64,000 bases of DNA from JADLHS01 sp044225555 (GCA_044225555.1 JBGAIM010000005.1:62001-126000), one strand, 5' to 3'. Positions 17,701-26,818 are shown, counted from the first letter of the stretch. The notes: generated by a model from the letters alone, not told the origin. Numbers and translations are program-made.

Positions 17701-18952
17701 ATCGCTTGATGGCGTGAGAGTTTACTCGAAGGCATTGACGCAAACTGAGATTACGCAGTTGGCCACGCCGACGGTGATCCTGCCGAATGCCGGCACGCTT
17801 TACGTGGATTTGCGCGCCGCCCATCCGAGCGCCAGCACGGCGACATGGACGAACTTGGGCACGTTGGGAAATTTCACGCGCGTGGGTTTGCCGGTGCTGG
17901 TCAACAACGTCGCCAGCACGGGCATTCCGGGTGTTTCGTTCAGTGGCAGCGGGCAGGCGTATGCCGGGCCGAACAGTCCGGCGGATATTGATGGCAGTGG
18001 TGATCGGAGCATTGAGGTGTGGGCGTATAATCAATCGTTGGTGGAAGAGGAAACCATGGTGTCGTGGGCACACCGCGGGGTGGACGGACGCGACATGGCG
18101 TTCAACTTTGGCAGCAACGGTACTTGGGGAGCGGTGACGCATTGGGGCGGTCTCTACGATGTGGGTTGGGGTACGCCGCCTACGGCAAACGCGTGGCACC
18201 ATCTCGTTTACACTTACACGAACAATGTGACGAAGGTTTACGTGGACGGTTCGTTGCGCAACGCGCGGACGTTGGGCGGGTCGTTGAACACATATGCCAA
18301 CGAGCCGATCAATCTCGCCTGTCAGCGTGACACGGCGAACGGCAACCGCTCGTTTTACTTCAGCGGCTATTTGAACATGGTGCGGGTTCACGGTGGGGTG
18401 CTAACCGACGATCAAGTTGCGGCGAACTACGCTGCCGGGCCATCGGTGAATCATGCGCCGGAACTGGCTGCCATTTCTGATCGAGTGATTGGCGCGGGGA
18501 TGACTTTGACATTGACCAACAGCGCCACTGACCCCGAATTGTGGCAGACACTAACATATAGTCTGTTGACCGCACCCGCTGGCGCGATGATCGCCAGCAG
18601 TACGGGCGTATTCTCCTGGCGACCCACACTGGCCCAAGCCAACACGACCAACCTCGTCACCGTGAAAGTGGCGGACAACGGTTCGCCGAGCCTCACCAAC
18701 GCCAGCAGTTTCCTGGTCACGGTCACGCCAATTTCTGCACCGCAGATCAATTCCGCCGGCGCGACGAACGGGCAATTCACCCTGCAAGTCACGGGTGACG
18801 GCGGGCCGGACTATTTCATCGAAGCTTCGACCAACCTGATCCATTGGGACACCGTCTTCAGCACCAACTCGCCCGGATTGCCCTTTGATTGGGCTGATCT
18901 GGACCCTGCCCAATCAGCGTCGCGCTTCTATCGGGTCCGCTTGGGGCCCTAA
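14729..18952 (+). CDS. Giant secreted protein: HExxH region, hexapeptide repeats, two LamG domains, Ig-like domain
   Basis: This is a secreted modular protein of about 1,407 residues. A signal peptide ends near TPADAAVV. The ATG at 14729 follows a GACGAG sequence and is preferred over 14684; 14747 is possible. A zinc-peptidase-like motif HELMHVFQMHQRD sits near residue 337. At about residues 657-745 a run of short imperfect repeats (GPNARVLGNAQVRNNARIED type) resembles left-handed beta-helix hexapeptides. Two LamG/concanavalin-like domains follow (about 803-1011 and 1024-1237), then a cadherin-like/putative Ig domain. The last ~65 residues form the module that ends RFYRVRLGP and recurs in other proteins of this window. 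The likely role is binding and possibly processing of extracellular glycan or protein. Catalysis is unproven because the third zinc ligand was not identified. Confidence 0.85.
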   Translation: MLKSVAMRGPGFGPRPEFWLAAGMFFFCLWSATPADAAVVTVDPTTPLTNYWSGGEWNTDDDFEGWTPTQITNAGVTNGVLTATASGTDSQVSRLNFASGADLDLGFNDYLDLRLQLPADYNGDVQIYYGDTFYPGISGTRVVTIPSAQIPKDGAFHTYRIDMGLEVFWRATLRDLRIDALDGTGLGKTFAVDYVRVGDRADEVYLSRYTTECPNIGGATPGAAVIGPGLPVLSMESKHFRFMWNAASTTNSFWTANMPRGTLRNLEECWQVYVKYLGYREPAESWTVANRNGSKYRANVTSWHSGYWAGGDTGDFGRLNITPDGLQVDPPTWVIPHELMHVFQMHQRDNGPTVDGTWWEGHANYGRELWLSYYRNLYPNSSGIDANYIHSGHMVVAHGRDYYLSWPFFVYLDENPDGLPDLGAGIVANMWKSNAPGVYPYATIENVTPSTSLKDIIGYFARRELTFDYQNQAAITNALNAQNPTVWRRFQLAELVRRADDTNWWRVPLEMAPMQGAYATHELLPQGSGAGRVVTVNFHGLPDVARTADWRAAFIAISDAGVERYTPLWNAGSNSITLAANENRLYLAVAGTPGQMPYPGHDDVQYPYRSHPSKQRLHYELQVFGATPRESTNSTAGLIQHANGGGWKSLTAIVDATAFIGPNARVLGNAQVRNNARIEDFAVVNNNAQVLNNSIVSGHALVMDTAIIRQNAKVRDWAIVSGSGVVADYGKALEHAQVQGGVVTNYGVAKGCAILWSGGYVGDYGIIEGDFMAARAVTNGVAYGHLPYTGVPDSWVRITPDRLYAAYDFNIGEKNDSMIRDATGVTDGYLIGSPTWKTNDAGRNGVLSFNGNNQYVALDKSLCDFKEWSLALWMKWNGGASNQPAVFLGSATNRCLFVTPDDGTGQTRFSIRINAAVQTLGTGGVAPIGEWMHVAVTLSNSVGRIYTNGVLATQSAIAFTPDQLLSGNTNGSPQHHYLARSTDPTGPFFNGSLDGVRVYSKALTQTEITQLATPTVILPNAGTLYVDLRAAHPSASTATWTNLGTLGNFTRVGLPVLVNNVASTGIPGVSFSGSGQAYAGPNSPADIDGSGDRSIEVWAYNQSLVEEETMVSWAHRGVDGRDMAFNFGSNGTWGAVTHWGGLYDVGWGTPPTANAWHHLVYTYTNNVTKVYVDGSLRNARTLGGSLNTYANEPINLACQRDTANGNRSFYFSGYLNMVRVHGGVLTDDQVAANYAAGPSVNHAPELAAISDRVIGAGMTLTLTNSATDPELWQTLTYSLLTAPAGAMIASSTGVFSWRPTLAQANTTNLVTVKVADNGSPSLTNASSFLVTVTPISAPQINSAGATNGQFTLQVTGDGGPDYFIEASTNLIHWDTVFSTNSPGLPFDWADLDPAQSASRFYRVRLGP

Positions 18953-19271
18953 TGGCGCGCCGGTTGTCCGCGGGGTTCAAACAGCGAAAGTAATATGCGC
19001 GGTAAGGTTTTGCGTGTATTTGCAATATGCGTTTGTGGATTCCGGTTATGTGCATTTTTTGGCGCCGCGATAGCTTATGCGGCAGATGCCCAAACCTAAC
19101 AACCCGTACCGGTCTGCAAAATGGCGGAGATTATTCCCGCTAGCGCCAAGCCTGACCTTTCAAGCTTTGTCCGCAAACCGCTTGGTGAAATCCGGGGCAG
19201 GCAGTTGACCCACGACCGAACCAAATCCATCACATCAGTTCACACCAAACCCACAGTTCACACCTGTAATT
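18953..19271. other. Intergenic region, 319 bases
   Basis: The gap lies between two giant secreted-protein genes. Apart from the short signal-peptide-like frame at 18995-19099 I see no gene, strong promoter or terminator in it. Confidence 0.5.
18995..19099 (+). CDS. Possible short leader-like ORF
   Basis: A 34-codon frame starting at ATG 18995 reads like a bare Sec signal peptide: basic start MRGKVLR, a hydrophobic core, and an AYA-AD cleavage-like end before TAA. No mature protein follows. It could be a chance frame, a membrane microprotein, or the stub of a lost secreted gene. There is no clear ribosome-binding site. Confidence 0.25.
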   Translation: MRGKVLRVFAICVCGFRLCAFFGAAIAYAADAQT

Positions 19272-22200
19272 ATGAAATCCAAGACTCTTAAAAAGAAGGC
19301 CGGCTTGAAATCAGCCGGCGGGCGGAAATCCGTTTCGAGCATGTTGTCGGATGTGTTTCGCTTTTCGCGGCGGCATTCCGCGTACGCGTTCGTTGCCACG
19401 TTGGGAGTGTGGCTGCCGAAAGGGCAGGCCGCCACGTTGGTGAATCTCGATTCCACGACCCAGGCACTGGGTGCGTTGAACACCTGGCCCAATACGGGCA
19501 GTTTGGGGGGCGGTTTTAACTCCGCTGGTACCGTAAGCCCGAACGTCGTTAGTGTGGATGGCGTGAACGGGGTTGCGCTTGTGACGGGCGCGCCGGGCGC
19601 CGGCACGGATGGTTCGCATTATGTTGGCCCGACGGCCCCCGCTTCCGTTGTGGGCGCAAACGCGCGCACCATTGAGGCTTGGATTTTCAATACCAATTCG
19701 CTGGGTGAACAAATCGTCTTTTCGTATGGCCGCCGCGGGGCTGATGGTTTGAATAACGCATTTGGGCACGGCACGGATCCGGCGTTTGGCGCGGTGGGTA
19801 TGTGGGGTGCCCCGGACATTGGTTGGGGTAATTCCGCGGCGCAGGTGGCGACCAACCGGGTGGTCAATCGTTGGACCTATATTGTTCAGACTTTTGATGG
19901 CACCAACAACTCGGTTTACGTGGATGGGCGACTGGCTAACACCGAAGGGCGGCCACCCACCCTTCAGATCAATACGGCGGATGTCGACACCGCATCCAAT
20001 CCACTTCCATTCCGAGTTGCGCGCCAGACCGCGGCCGACGGCACGGTCAGCGGCGCGGGTGATGAGAACATCGTGATTGGTCGGATTCGCGTGCAAGACT
20101 CAGCCATGAGTGCGGCGGCGATTCAGGCTCAATTCGACGCGGAAAAGGGCACTTTCAATCTTAACGACACCGACGGGGACGGTATGCCGGACTGGTGGGA
20201 AGCACGCTACGGCTTGAACAAGAACAGCGCGGCCGATGCAACCCTGGACGCGGATTCCGATGGCCTCAACAACCTGAATGAGTATCTGAAGGGCACGAAT
20301 CCGACGGCTGCCGATACCGATGGTGATGGTTTGAGCGACGGCGCCGAGGTCAACCGGATTGACCCGCAGACCTCAACGCCCGCGCCCACGAATCCGCTCA
20401 GTGCGGACAGTGATAACGATGGCTTGTCTGATGCCGTCGAGACGGACACCGGCGTGTTTGTCAGTGCGAGCAATACTGGAACGGATCCGGTCAAAGGTGA
20501 CACAGACGGCGACATCGCCTCGGATGGTTTGGAAGTCACCTCTGGTACGGATCCCAATAATGCCTCCAGCACACCTTCAATGGCACGGGCCATTGAACTG
20601 GACGCCACGGGCCTGGCGACCGGTCCGCTTACCAACTGGGTGAACACGGGCTTCATTACCGGAAACTTCAGTGTTCCGACCAATGCCACCGTGCCGTCGG
20701 TGATTACGCTCGATGGTGTGAAAGGCGTGGGATTGCAGTCAGTGCCCGCCGGGAATAACGGCACCCACTACGTGGGGCCGGCGACCATTGCCGACGTAAC
20801 CGGTTCCCATGCCCGTACGGTCGAGGCTTGGGTTTATGATCCGGCCAACGCCATTCAGGACGAAAAAATTATTATTGCGTGGGGCTCGCGTGCCTTCAGC
20901 GGCGGTGCTGACGGTGCAGATTACGGCCTCGGCATCGGGTCCAACAACGATTGGGGCGCCGTGCCCTGTTGGGGCACCCCCGACATCGGCTGGAACGATC
21001 AGGAGAATCATGGGCGTTGGACACACATTGCGGCGACTTGGGATGGAACCACGACCAGGCTTTACTCGGATGGTGTCCAGGCCAACATCGAGAGTGCTGG
21101 TATTAACACGCCGCTTACAGCACCGGGCGATGGCCTGCCTTTCCGTTTCCGGATCGGTCGTCAAAATGGCTCTACGTCTTCCACGGACATTGACAACACG
21201 GGTGAAGGGCAAGTCACCATCGCCAAGGTCAGAGTTTATACGAACTCGCTGGATGGGGCGACGATCAAGGCGCGGTTTGACTCTGAGAAGGGACAATTTG
21301 GGCTTGTGGATACGGACGGCGACGGGCTCCCGGATTGGTACGAAGTACGCTGGGGCTTGGACAAGAACAGCGCCGTCGGGGCAAATGGGGCGACGGGTGA
21401 CCCAGATGGTGATAGTCTGACCAACTTGCAGGAGTATCAATTAGGTACTGCCGCCACGTTGGCGGATACGGATGCGGATGGGTTGAGCGATAGCGCGGAG
21501 ATAAACCGCATTGACCCGCAGACCACGCTGCCGGCGCCGACTAATCCGCTCGTTGCGGATACCGATGGCGACGGATTGCGTGATGGTGTCGAAACCGATA
21601 CAGGCACATTTGTCAGTCCAGTTAACACCGGCAGCGACCCGCTGAAGGTGGACACGGACGGTGACACCTTCTCCGACGGTTTGGAAGTGAGCCAGGGCAG
21701 CAACCCGGTCAACGCGTCCATCATTCCGGACCCCGGTCCGCGAATTAATCTGGTCTCGACCAATCTGCCCGCTGGTCCGGTGACGAATTGGGTTAACTCC
21801 GGTTCGTTCTCCAATGGCATGGCCTTCACGGCCAATTTGGGCTTTGGCAACGTCCAGTCCATTCAAGGCGTCACGGCCCTTCGGTTGCCCGGAACGGCTT
21901 ATTATGACGGGCCGACGAATCCGGCGGCTGCTAATCTCACCGGCAATCCGGTTTATAGTATCGAGGCTTGGATTTACAACGAATCACCCGGTCAGGGCGA
22001 AGAGATCATTCTGGGCTGGGGCCGCCGTGGTACCGATGGATTGAATAATGCCTTCGGACATGGCACGAGCGGCGACTTCGGCGCAATGGGCCATTGGGGT
22101 GCGCGTGACCTCGGTTGGAATGGCGTGGTCAATTTTGATCGGTGGACGCATCTGGTTTATACCTATGACGCCCAAACCTCAGTCCAAAAAGCCTGGGTGG

Positions 22201-23819
22201 ATGGCGCGCAGGTGAATCAGGAAACCATCGCGGGCTTGGACATTGCCGCCGTGGGCACCGGCGGCCCGGCGCCAATGCGTGTTGGCCGGCAGAATGCCGC
22301 CAGTGGCGCTATCAGCGGCACGGGTCCGGCCGCGGGCTTGTCTATCGCCGAGTTGCGCGTGTATTCCCGCGTGCTGGGCACAAATGAAATCGTCAGCAAA
22401 TTCAATGTCGGCAAGAGTGTTTACGGCTTGGGTGACAACGATGGTGACGGCATCATTGACTGGTACGAGCGATTGTATCCGACCTGCCTGAGCGAGAATA
22501 ACAACTTGGATGCCGCGCTGGATTGTGATGCCGATGGCCTCAACAACCTCGAGGAATTCCAGAATGGTACGAATCCGACGGTCGCGGATACGGATGGAGA
22601 TGGGATTCCGGATGGCGAAGAGGTCCATCCAACTGTGCGTCCGTTCCCCACGAGTCCGAAAGATCGGGATACTGATCGTGATGGCCTCGATGACAACGTT
22701 GAAACCGGCACGGGTGTTTATGTCAGTCCCCAAAACACCGGCACGACCGCAAACTTTGCTGATTCGGATGGCGACACCTATCCGGATGCCACCGAGGTTG
22801 CCTACCGCATTGCGGACGGAATTACTGATCCCAACAACGGCAGCAGTGTGCCGAACATCGTTTCGCCGGTTCCGGTCGTCAAGTTGGACGCCACCGGCAT
22901 TGTGCCCGGCCCGTTGAGCATTTGGACGAATCTCAGCGGTTTGCCCAATTGGAACTTCGTCGCGCCGACCGGTGCGATTGCCAGCGTGCAATACGTGGAT
23001 GGCACCCGCGGCGTCACCCTGAACACCACCAACAACTATACGGGTCACGGCGCGCCGGTGGGTATCACCGGTAACGCTTCCCGCACGGTGGACGCGTGGA
23101 TTTACAATCCTGCTCGGACCGGCGAAGAAACGGTCTTTGCCTGGGGTCGTCGCGGCGGCAATCCGGATGGATCAAATTCCGCCTTCTCGCACGGAACGGA
23201 CGCGGGCTTCGGCGCGCTCCAGTTCTGGGGTGGCGGACCCGATGTTCCGTGGGGGGCGGATGCGACTTCGATCAACACAAACGTCATTGCGGGCAAGTGG
23301 ACTTATCTCACCTACACCTACGACAACGTCACCGGAATCCGTGCGTGCTACAAAGATGGGGTGCTGGCCAACTCCGAGACCAACGGGGTCGGGGTGGTGT
23401 TGAGCACCTTCGCGGTCAACAACACCGCTGGGGCTGGTGCATTGCCGTTCCGGGTGGGCGCGCAAAACGAAGCGGATGGTTCGTTGAGCACGGCGGCGCA
23501 ACCTTCGATGACCATCGGCAAGCTCCGGGTCTATGACTTGGCCTTGTCGGCGGCGCAGATTGCGAGCACCTACAACGCTGAACGCGTGCAGTTCCCGGGT
23601 CAGCCCAAGATCACGAACGTGCAGGTCAATCCTGGGACCGGGATTGTATCATTCGATTGGGTGCCGGCGCCGGGCCACACGTATGAAGTGCAGCGTGCCA
23701 CCAACGCCGCAAATCCGAGTGCGTGGAGCGTGATCGCTACGGGTCAAAGTTCTGGCAGCTACTCGGATAATCCGGCGGGTGCGCCGATGAACTTCTACCG
23801 GTTGCGGATCGAGCCTTGA
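19272..23819 (+). CDS. Giant secreted protein with four LamG/calcium-loop repeat units
   Basis: This 1,515-residue protein is built from four tandem units of about 375-385 residues. After a long basic N-terminus and hydrophobic segment (YAFVATLGVWLPKGQA), each unit has a LamG/concanavalin-like domain starting near residues 55, 437, 821 and 1198. The LamG domains contain recurring segments such as RTIEAW, GWG and the closing AEKGTF/DSEKGQF. The first three are followed by thrombospondin type-3-like acidic loops (DTDGDGMPDWWEARYGLN, DTDGDGLSDGAEVNRIDP), with a similar acidic block before unit 4. These loops should bind calcium and stiffen the chain. The C-terminus carries a module ending NFYRLRIEP. 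It is probably a surface or matrix adhesin that binds glycans. A good intrinsic terminator follows. Confidence 0.88.
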   Translation: MKSKTLKKKAGLKSAGGRKSVSSMLSDVFRFSRRHSAYAFVATLGVWLPKGQAATLVNLDSTTQALGALNTWPNTGSLGGGFNSAGTVSPNVVSVDGVNGVALVTGAPGAGTDGSHYVGPTAPASVVGANARTIEAWIFNTNSLGEQIVFSYGRRGADGLNNAFGHGTDPAFGAVGMWGAPDIGWGNSAAQVATNRVVNRWTYIVQTFDGTNNSVYVDGRLANTEGRPPTLQINTADVDTASNPLPFRVARQTAADGTVSGAGDENIVIGRIRVQDSAMSAAAIQAQFDAEKGTFNLNDTDGDGMPDWWEARYGLNKNSAADATLDADSDGLNNLNEYLKGTNPTAADTDGDGLSDGAEVNRIDPQTSTPAPTNPLSADSDNDGLSDAVETDTGVFVSASNTGTDPVKGDTDGDIASDGLEVTSGTDPNNASSTPSMARAIELDATGLATGPLTNWVNTGFITGNFSVPTNATVPSVITLDGVKGVGLQSVPAGNNGTHYVGPATIADVTGSHARTVEAWVYDPANAIQDEKIIIAWGSRAFSGGADGADYGLGIGSNNDWGAVPCWGTPDIGWNDQENHGRWTHIAATWDGTTTRLYSDGVQANIESAGINTPLTAPGDGLPFRFRIGRQNGSTSSTDIDNTGEGQVTIAKVRVYTNSLDGATIKARFDSEKGQFGLVDTDGDGLPDWYEVRWGLDKNSAVGANGATGDPDGDSLTNLQEYQLGTAATLADTDADGLSDSAEINRIDPQTTLPAPTNPLVADTDGDGLRDGVETDTGTFVSPVNTGSDPLKVDTDGDTFSDGLEVSQGSNPVNASIIPDPGPRINLVSTNLPAGPVTNWVNSGSFSNGMAFTANLGFGNVQSIQGVTALRLPGTAYYDGPTNPAAANLTGNPVYSIEAWIYNESPGQGEEIILGWGRRGTDGLNNAFGHGTSGDFGAMGHWGARDLGWNGVVNFDRWTHLVYTYDAQTSVQKAWVDGAQVNQETIAGLDIAAVGTGGPAPMRVGRQNAASGAISGTGPAAGLSIAELRVYSRVLGTNEIVSKFNVGKSVYGLGDNDGDGIIDWYERLYPTCLSENNNLDAALDCDADGLNNLEEFQNGTNPTVADTDGDGIPDGEEVHPTVRPFPTSPKDRDTDRDGLDDNVETGTGVYVSPQNTGTTANFADSDGDTYPDATEVAYRIADGITDPNNGSSVPNIVSPVPVVKLDATGIVPGPLSIWTNLSGLPNWNFVAPTGAIASVQYVDGTRGVTLNTTNNYTGHGAPVGITGNASRTVDAWIYNPARTGEETVFAWGRRGGNPDGSNSAFSHGTDAGFGALQFWGGGPDVPWGADATSINTNVIAGKWTYLTYTYDNVTGIRACYKDGVLANSETNGVGVVLSTFAVNNTAGAGALPFRVGAQNEADGSLSTAAQPSMTIGKLRVYDLALSAAQIASTYNAERVQFPGQPKITNVQVNPGTGIVSFDWVPAPGHTYEVQRATNAANPSAWSVIATGQSSGSYSDNPAGAPMNFYRLRIEP
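19434..23600 (+). repeat. Four in-frame tandem coding repeats, period about 1.14 kb
   Basis: The LamG/calcium-loop units begin near 19434, 20580, 21731 and 22863, and the last LamG ends near 23600. They are clearly related in protein sequence (for example RRGADGLNNAFGHGTD and RRGTDGLNNAFGHGTS in units 1 and 3) but diverged in DNA, so the duplication is old or under selection for diversity. Confidence 0.7.
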
Positions 23820-23855
23820 TGGGCGCGATTCAACCGGGGTTGTAACATGGGATCG

Positions 23856-23893
23856 AACGGTCGCAATTCCTTCGCGAGTTGCGACCGTTTTCC
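23856..23893 (+). terminator. Rho-independent terminator
   Basis: AACGGTCGCAA at 23856-23866 and TTGCGACCGTT at 23879-23889 form an 11-bp perfect stem with a 12-base loop, followed by a T-rich run. It lies 36 bases after the stop of the four-LamG gene. Confidence 0.8.
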
Positions 23894-24048
23894 TTGTCGG
23901 GAATGCGTTGCGAAACGGATTTGCCGGCCGGGGGCTTGTTTCCGTTCCGGTTCGGTCCCGGGCCTCGTTGACATGATTTTGGGTGCAACTCCTGACAACT
24001 TCTGGAATGCTCCCCTCGTAATCCAAACCAAAACTTCCATCACGTAAC

Positions 24049-25638
24049 ATGAAGATTTCGTCCGTTGTCATTTTGGGAGCCGGCAGTGCCGGCTTCATGG
24101 CGGCGCTTACCCTCAAGACCAAACTGCCGCAGCTAAACGTCCGCGTTGTGCGCAGTCCGAACATTCCGATCATCGGGGTGGGCGAAGCCACCACTACGGT
24201 CTTGCCCCGCCACTTCTTCGAGTATTTGAAGATGAAACCGCAGATGTTCTACGCGGAAGCCAAACCCACGTACAAGATGGGCATCCGCTTCCTCTGGGGC
24301 CCGCGCAAGGACTTCGTTTACACATTTTCCTACGAATTCGAGAAGCGCCATCCGCAGTGCTCGCGCAACAACGGGTTCTATTACTCGGACGAAATGCCGT
24401 GGTTGGGCTACTCCTCGGCATTCATGTTGCATGACAAGGTTTTCCCCCGGCGTCCGGATGGCCTGCCGCAGTTTCATAACAATCACGCCTTTCATCTCGA
24501 GAATGTAACTTACGTTGGCTGGCTCGAGAACCGTTGCCGCGATCGGGGGGTGGTCGTCACTGACGCCACAGTGAAAGCCGAAGTGGGCGGCGAAGGAATT
24601 GCCGCGCTGGTGACGGACGCGGGTGAGCGCATCACCGGTGATCTGTATCTGGATGCCTCCGGGTTTCGTTCGGAACTGCTGGGCGGCGCCCTAAAGGAGC
24701 CGTTCCGTAGTTACGCCGACACCTTGTTTTCGGATCGCGCGGTGGTGGGCGGTTGGAATCGCTCGCCTGGCGAGCCCATCCTGCCTTACACCGTTGCGGA
24801 GACGATGGATGCCGGCTGGTGCTGGCGCATTGATCACGAGCATGTCATTCATCGCGGATATGTCTATGGCTCGGCGTTCCTGAGCGACGAGGCGGCCCGC
24901 GAGGAATTCCTCCGCAAAAATCCCAAGGTGAATCCGAACGACACCTGGATGGTGAAGTTCCGCTCCGGCCGGTACGAACGCAGTTGGGTGGGCAATGTCA
25001 TCGCTATCGGCAATTCGGCCGGGTTTGTCGAACCGCTGGAATCCACCGCGCTCCAGGTGATCTGTGTGGAATGCAGTTCACTCACGGACGCATTGCTCGA
25101 CTGCCAGTGCGAGCCGACTCCCACCATTGTAAAACTCTACAATCGCTACAACGGCGATCAATGGGACGACATCCGCAACTTTCTTGCCGTGCACTACAAG
25201 TTCAACACCCGGTACCAAACGCCGTTCTGGCAGGCCGTCCGGGCGGATGTCAAACTGCACGGTGCGGAAGAGATCGTGGAATGGTACCAGGAGAACGGTC
25301 CCAGCGTCCTCGCCGGCAACGTGCTGGTACACTCCTCGAACTCCTTCCGCATGGATGGCTTCCTGGCGTTACTCGTGGGGCAGAACGTTCCCTACCGGAA
25401 GCTTTATGAGCCGACGCCCGCGGAGCAGGAGTTCTGGCGTCGCTACCGGCAGCAGCTTCTGGCCGAGGCGCAGGTTGGAATGAACTCGGAGGAGGTACTG
25501 CACGCGCTGCGCACTCCCGGTTTGAAATGGGGCGACCCCAATGAACCCATGGTGCAACCTCCGTCGGGCCCGGCCAATGTGCCGCGACCCGGAGCGGCCA
25601 ATCGTCCCGGGCCAGCGTCCGGCCGGGCCAAGGGATGA
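24049..25638 (+). CDS. Flavin-dependent (tryptophan-type) halogenase
   Basis: This 529-residue protein belongs to the FADH2-dependent halogenase family (PrnA/RebH type), which chlorinates or brominates aromatic substrates with hypohalous acid formed at the flavin. It has the N-terminal dinucleotide motif VILGAGSAGFMAAL and the following GVGEATTT. A Lys in PTYKMGIRF (Lys76) aligns with the catalytic Lys79 of PrnA, and the EPLESTAL segment (about 328-335) supplies the partner Glu. The family WxWxIP motif reads WCWRIDH (257-263), so Pro is replaced by Asp. The C-terminus is a Pro-rich tail. No flavin reductase gene is nearby, and reduced flavin would have to come from elsewhere. The substrate is unknown; a free tryptophan, peptide or polymer-linked aromatic are all possible. 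Confidence 0.88.
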   Translation: MKISSVVILGAGSAGFMAALTLKTKLPQLNVRVVRSPNIPIIGVGEATTTVLPRHFFEYLKMKPQMFYAEAKPTYKMGIRFLWGPRKDFVYTFSYEFEKRHPQCSRNNGFYYSDEMPWLGYSSAFMLHDKVFPRRPDGLPQFHNNHAFHLENVTYVGWLENRCRDRGVVVTDATVKAEVGGEGIAALVTDAGERITGDLYLDASGFRSELLGGALKEPFRSYADTLFSDRAVVGGWNRSPGEPILPYTVAETMDAGWCWRIDHEHVIHRGYVYGSAFLSDEAAREEFLRKNPKVNPNDTWMVKFRSGRYERSWVGNVIAIGNSAGFVEPLESTALQVICVECSSLTDALLDCQCEPTPTIVKLYNRYNGDQWDDIRNFLAVHYKFNTRYQTPFWQAVRADVKLHGAEEIVEWYQENGPSVLAGNVLVHSSNSFRMDGFLALLVGQNVPYRKLYEPTPAEQEFWRRYRQQLLAEAQVGMNSEEVLHALRTPGLKWGDPNEPMVQPPSGPANVPRPGAANRPGPASGRAKG

Positions 25639-25860
25639 TTCTATTTTGGCGCCTTGATCGTACCGGTGCCGTGAAGGGGCAGTCTGAATCTGCTCTGACG
25701 GGGCGGCTGATTTGGCTGGGTGGATTTGACGCATGGATTCGTGGATTTGCACTATAGGCGGGGCGGGTTCACGTGTATATTTTGACACGGTTACCAGTAG
25801 GTGCGTGCATGGGCTGTGAAGACCCCATGGGCACCACGATTGCAGTCTGTGACACAGAAC

Positions 25861-26649
25861 ATGAAAGCATTGAACGCAACATATCCGGATCAACAAATCC
25901 CGGAGCGCCCGCGCGCCTTCACTTTGATTGAGTTACTGGTGGTTATTGCCATCATCGCCATTCTGGCGGCGATGCTTCTGCCCGCGCTGGCCAAGGCCAA
26001 GGACAAGGCCATCCGCACGCAGTGCCTGAGCAATCTCAAGCAGGGTTTCATTGGGTTGCGCATGTACGGTGACGAGTCCAATGACAAGCAGCCGACATTC
26101 AATGCCAGCGGGTTTTGGGCTTGGGATTTGCCTTGGGATGCCGGTCGCTATTTCATCGCCGGTACCACCCAACACAAGATCATGTATTGTCCGGGGACCA
26201 AGTTTTCGGATGAAGAAAACCGCGGCCTTTGGAATTTTGCTCCCGGTGCGACTCCCCCCTACCGGGTTTTGGGGTATGGGCTGACGCTCCCTGGCACCGC
26301 CTCGTTAGATACCACCAATCAGAATCCCAAGCTCTCAACCGTTTCTCCGATCCAAATTGCGCCCTTTGTCTTCAAAACGCCGACTCTCACCGAGCGGGTG
26401 CTGATGGCCGATGCCACCATCTCCAACTACGGGCAGAACAATACCGCGATGAAGAATAGTGCGACCTATACTTGGAAAGGCATTGCCGGAGGTTTTGCGA
26501 CACCCCACACCAGTCCGCACCTGGGCGGCGGCGGGCGCCCGACGGGTGGCAATTTGTTGATGATGGATGGGCACGTCGAGTGGCGGAAGTTCGCGTCCAA
26601 GGAGTTTGTCTGTCGTACCACTGGTGGTAACCCCGGTTTTTGGTGGTGA
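25861..26649 (+). CDS. Type II pseudopilin-like protein (prepilin N-terminal methylation domain)
   Basis: This is a 262-residue protein with a class III prepilin leader: RAFTLIELLVVIAIIAIL, then LAAMLLPALAKAKDKA, with cleavage expected before the Phe by a prepilin peptidase. The start at 25861 was chosen because it precedes the leader by about 20 codons; an earlier in-frame codon at 25801 adds nothing recognisable. The C-terminal region has the MMDGHVEWRKF pattern common in verrucomicrobial and planctomycete pseudopilin-like proteins. The mature part is a globular, secreted, membrane-anchored domain. No secretion or pilus machinery genes are nearby, so these stand-alone proteins probably assemble through machinery encoded elsewhere. 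It follows the halogenase gene by about 220 bases. Confidence 0.85.
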   Translation: MKALNATYPDQQIPERPRAFTLIELLVVIAIIAILAAMLLPALAKAKDKAIRTQCLSNLKQGFIGLRMYGDESNDKQPTFNASGFWAWDLPWDAGRYFIAGTTQHKIMYCPGTKFSDEENRGLWNFAPGATPPYRVLGYGLTLPGTASLDTTNQNPKLSTVSPIQIAPFVFKTPTLTERVLMADATISNYGQNNTAMKNSATYTWKGIAGGFATPHTSPHLGGGGRPTGGNLLMMDGHVEWRKFASKEFVCRTTGGNPGFWW

Positions 26650-26818
26650 CCAACTAACGAGTTCGAGTTGCCACCGGAGTTGTCGCACACGAAGCTTTGT
26701 GTGCGTTCGGGTTACGTCGTAGGTCTGCGGAAACAATTGCCAAGGTTCAACGCTTGGGCAATATCCCTACATTGAACCGCCCAACGGAGTCCCTTTGTCC
26801 AAGGATCCCAACCCCGTT

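Noticed and set aside
25726..25756. Promoter TTGACG / CACTAT before the pseudopilin at 25861
   Set aside because: The -10 is poor and spacing is 18; not distinguishable from chance.
26684..26705. Hairpin CGCACAC/GTGTGCG between convergent genes
   Set aside because: Only a 7-bp stem with no T-run; too weak to call a terminator, although the position would suit one.
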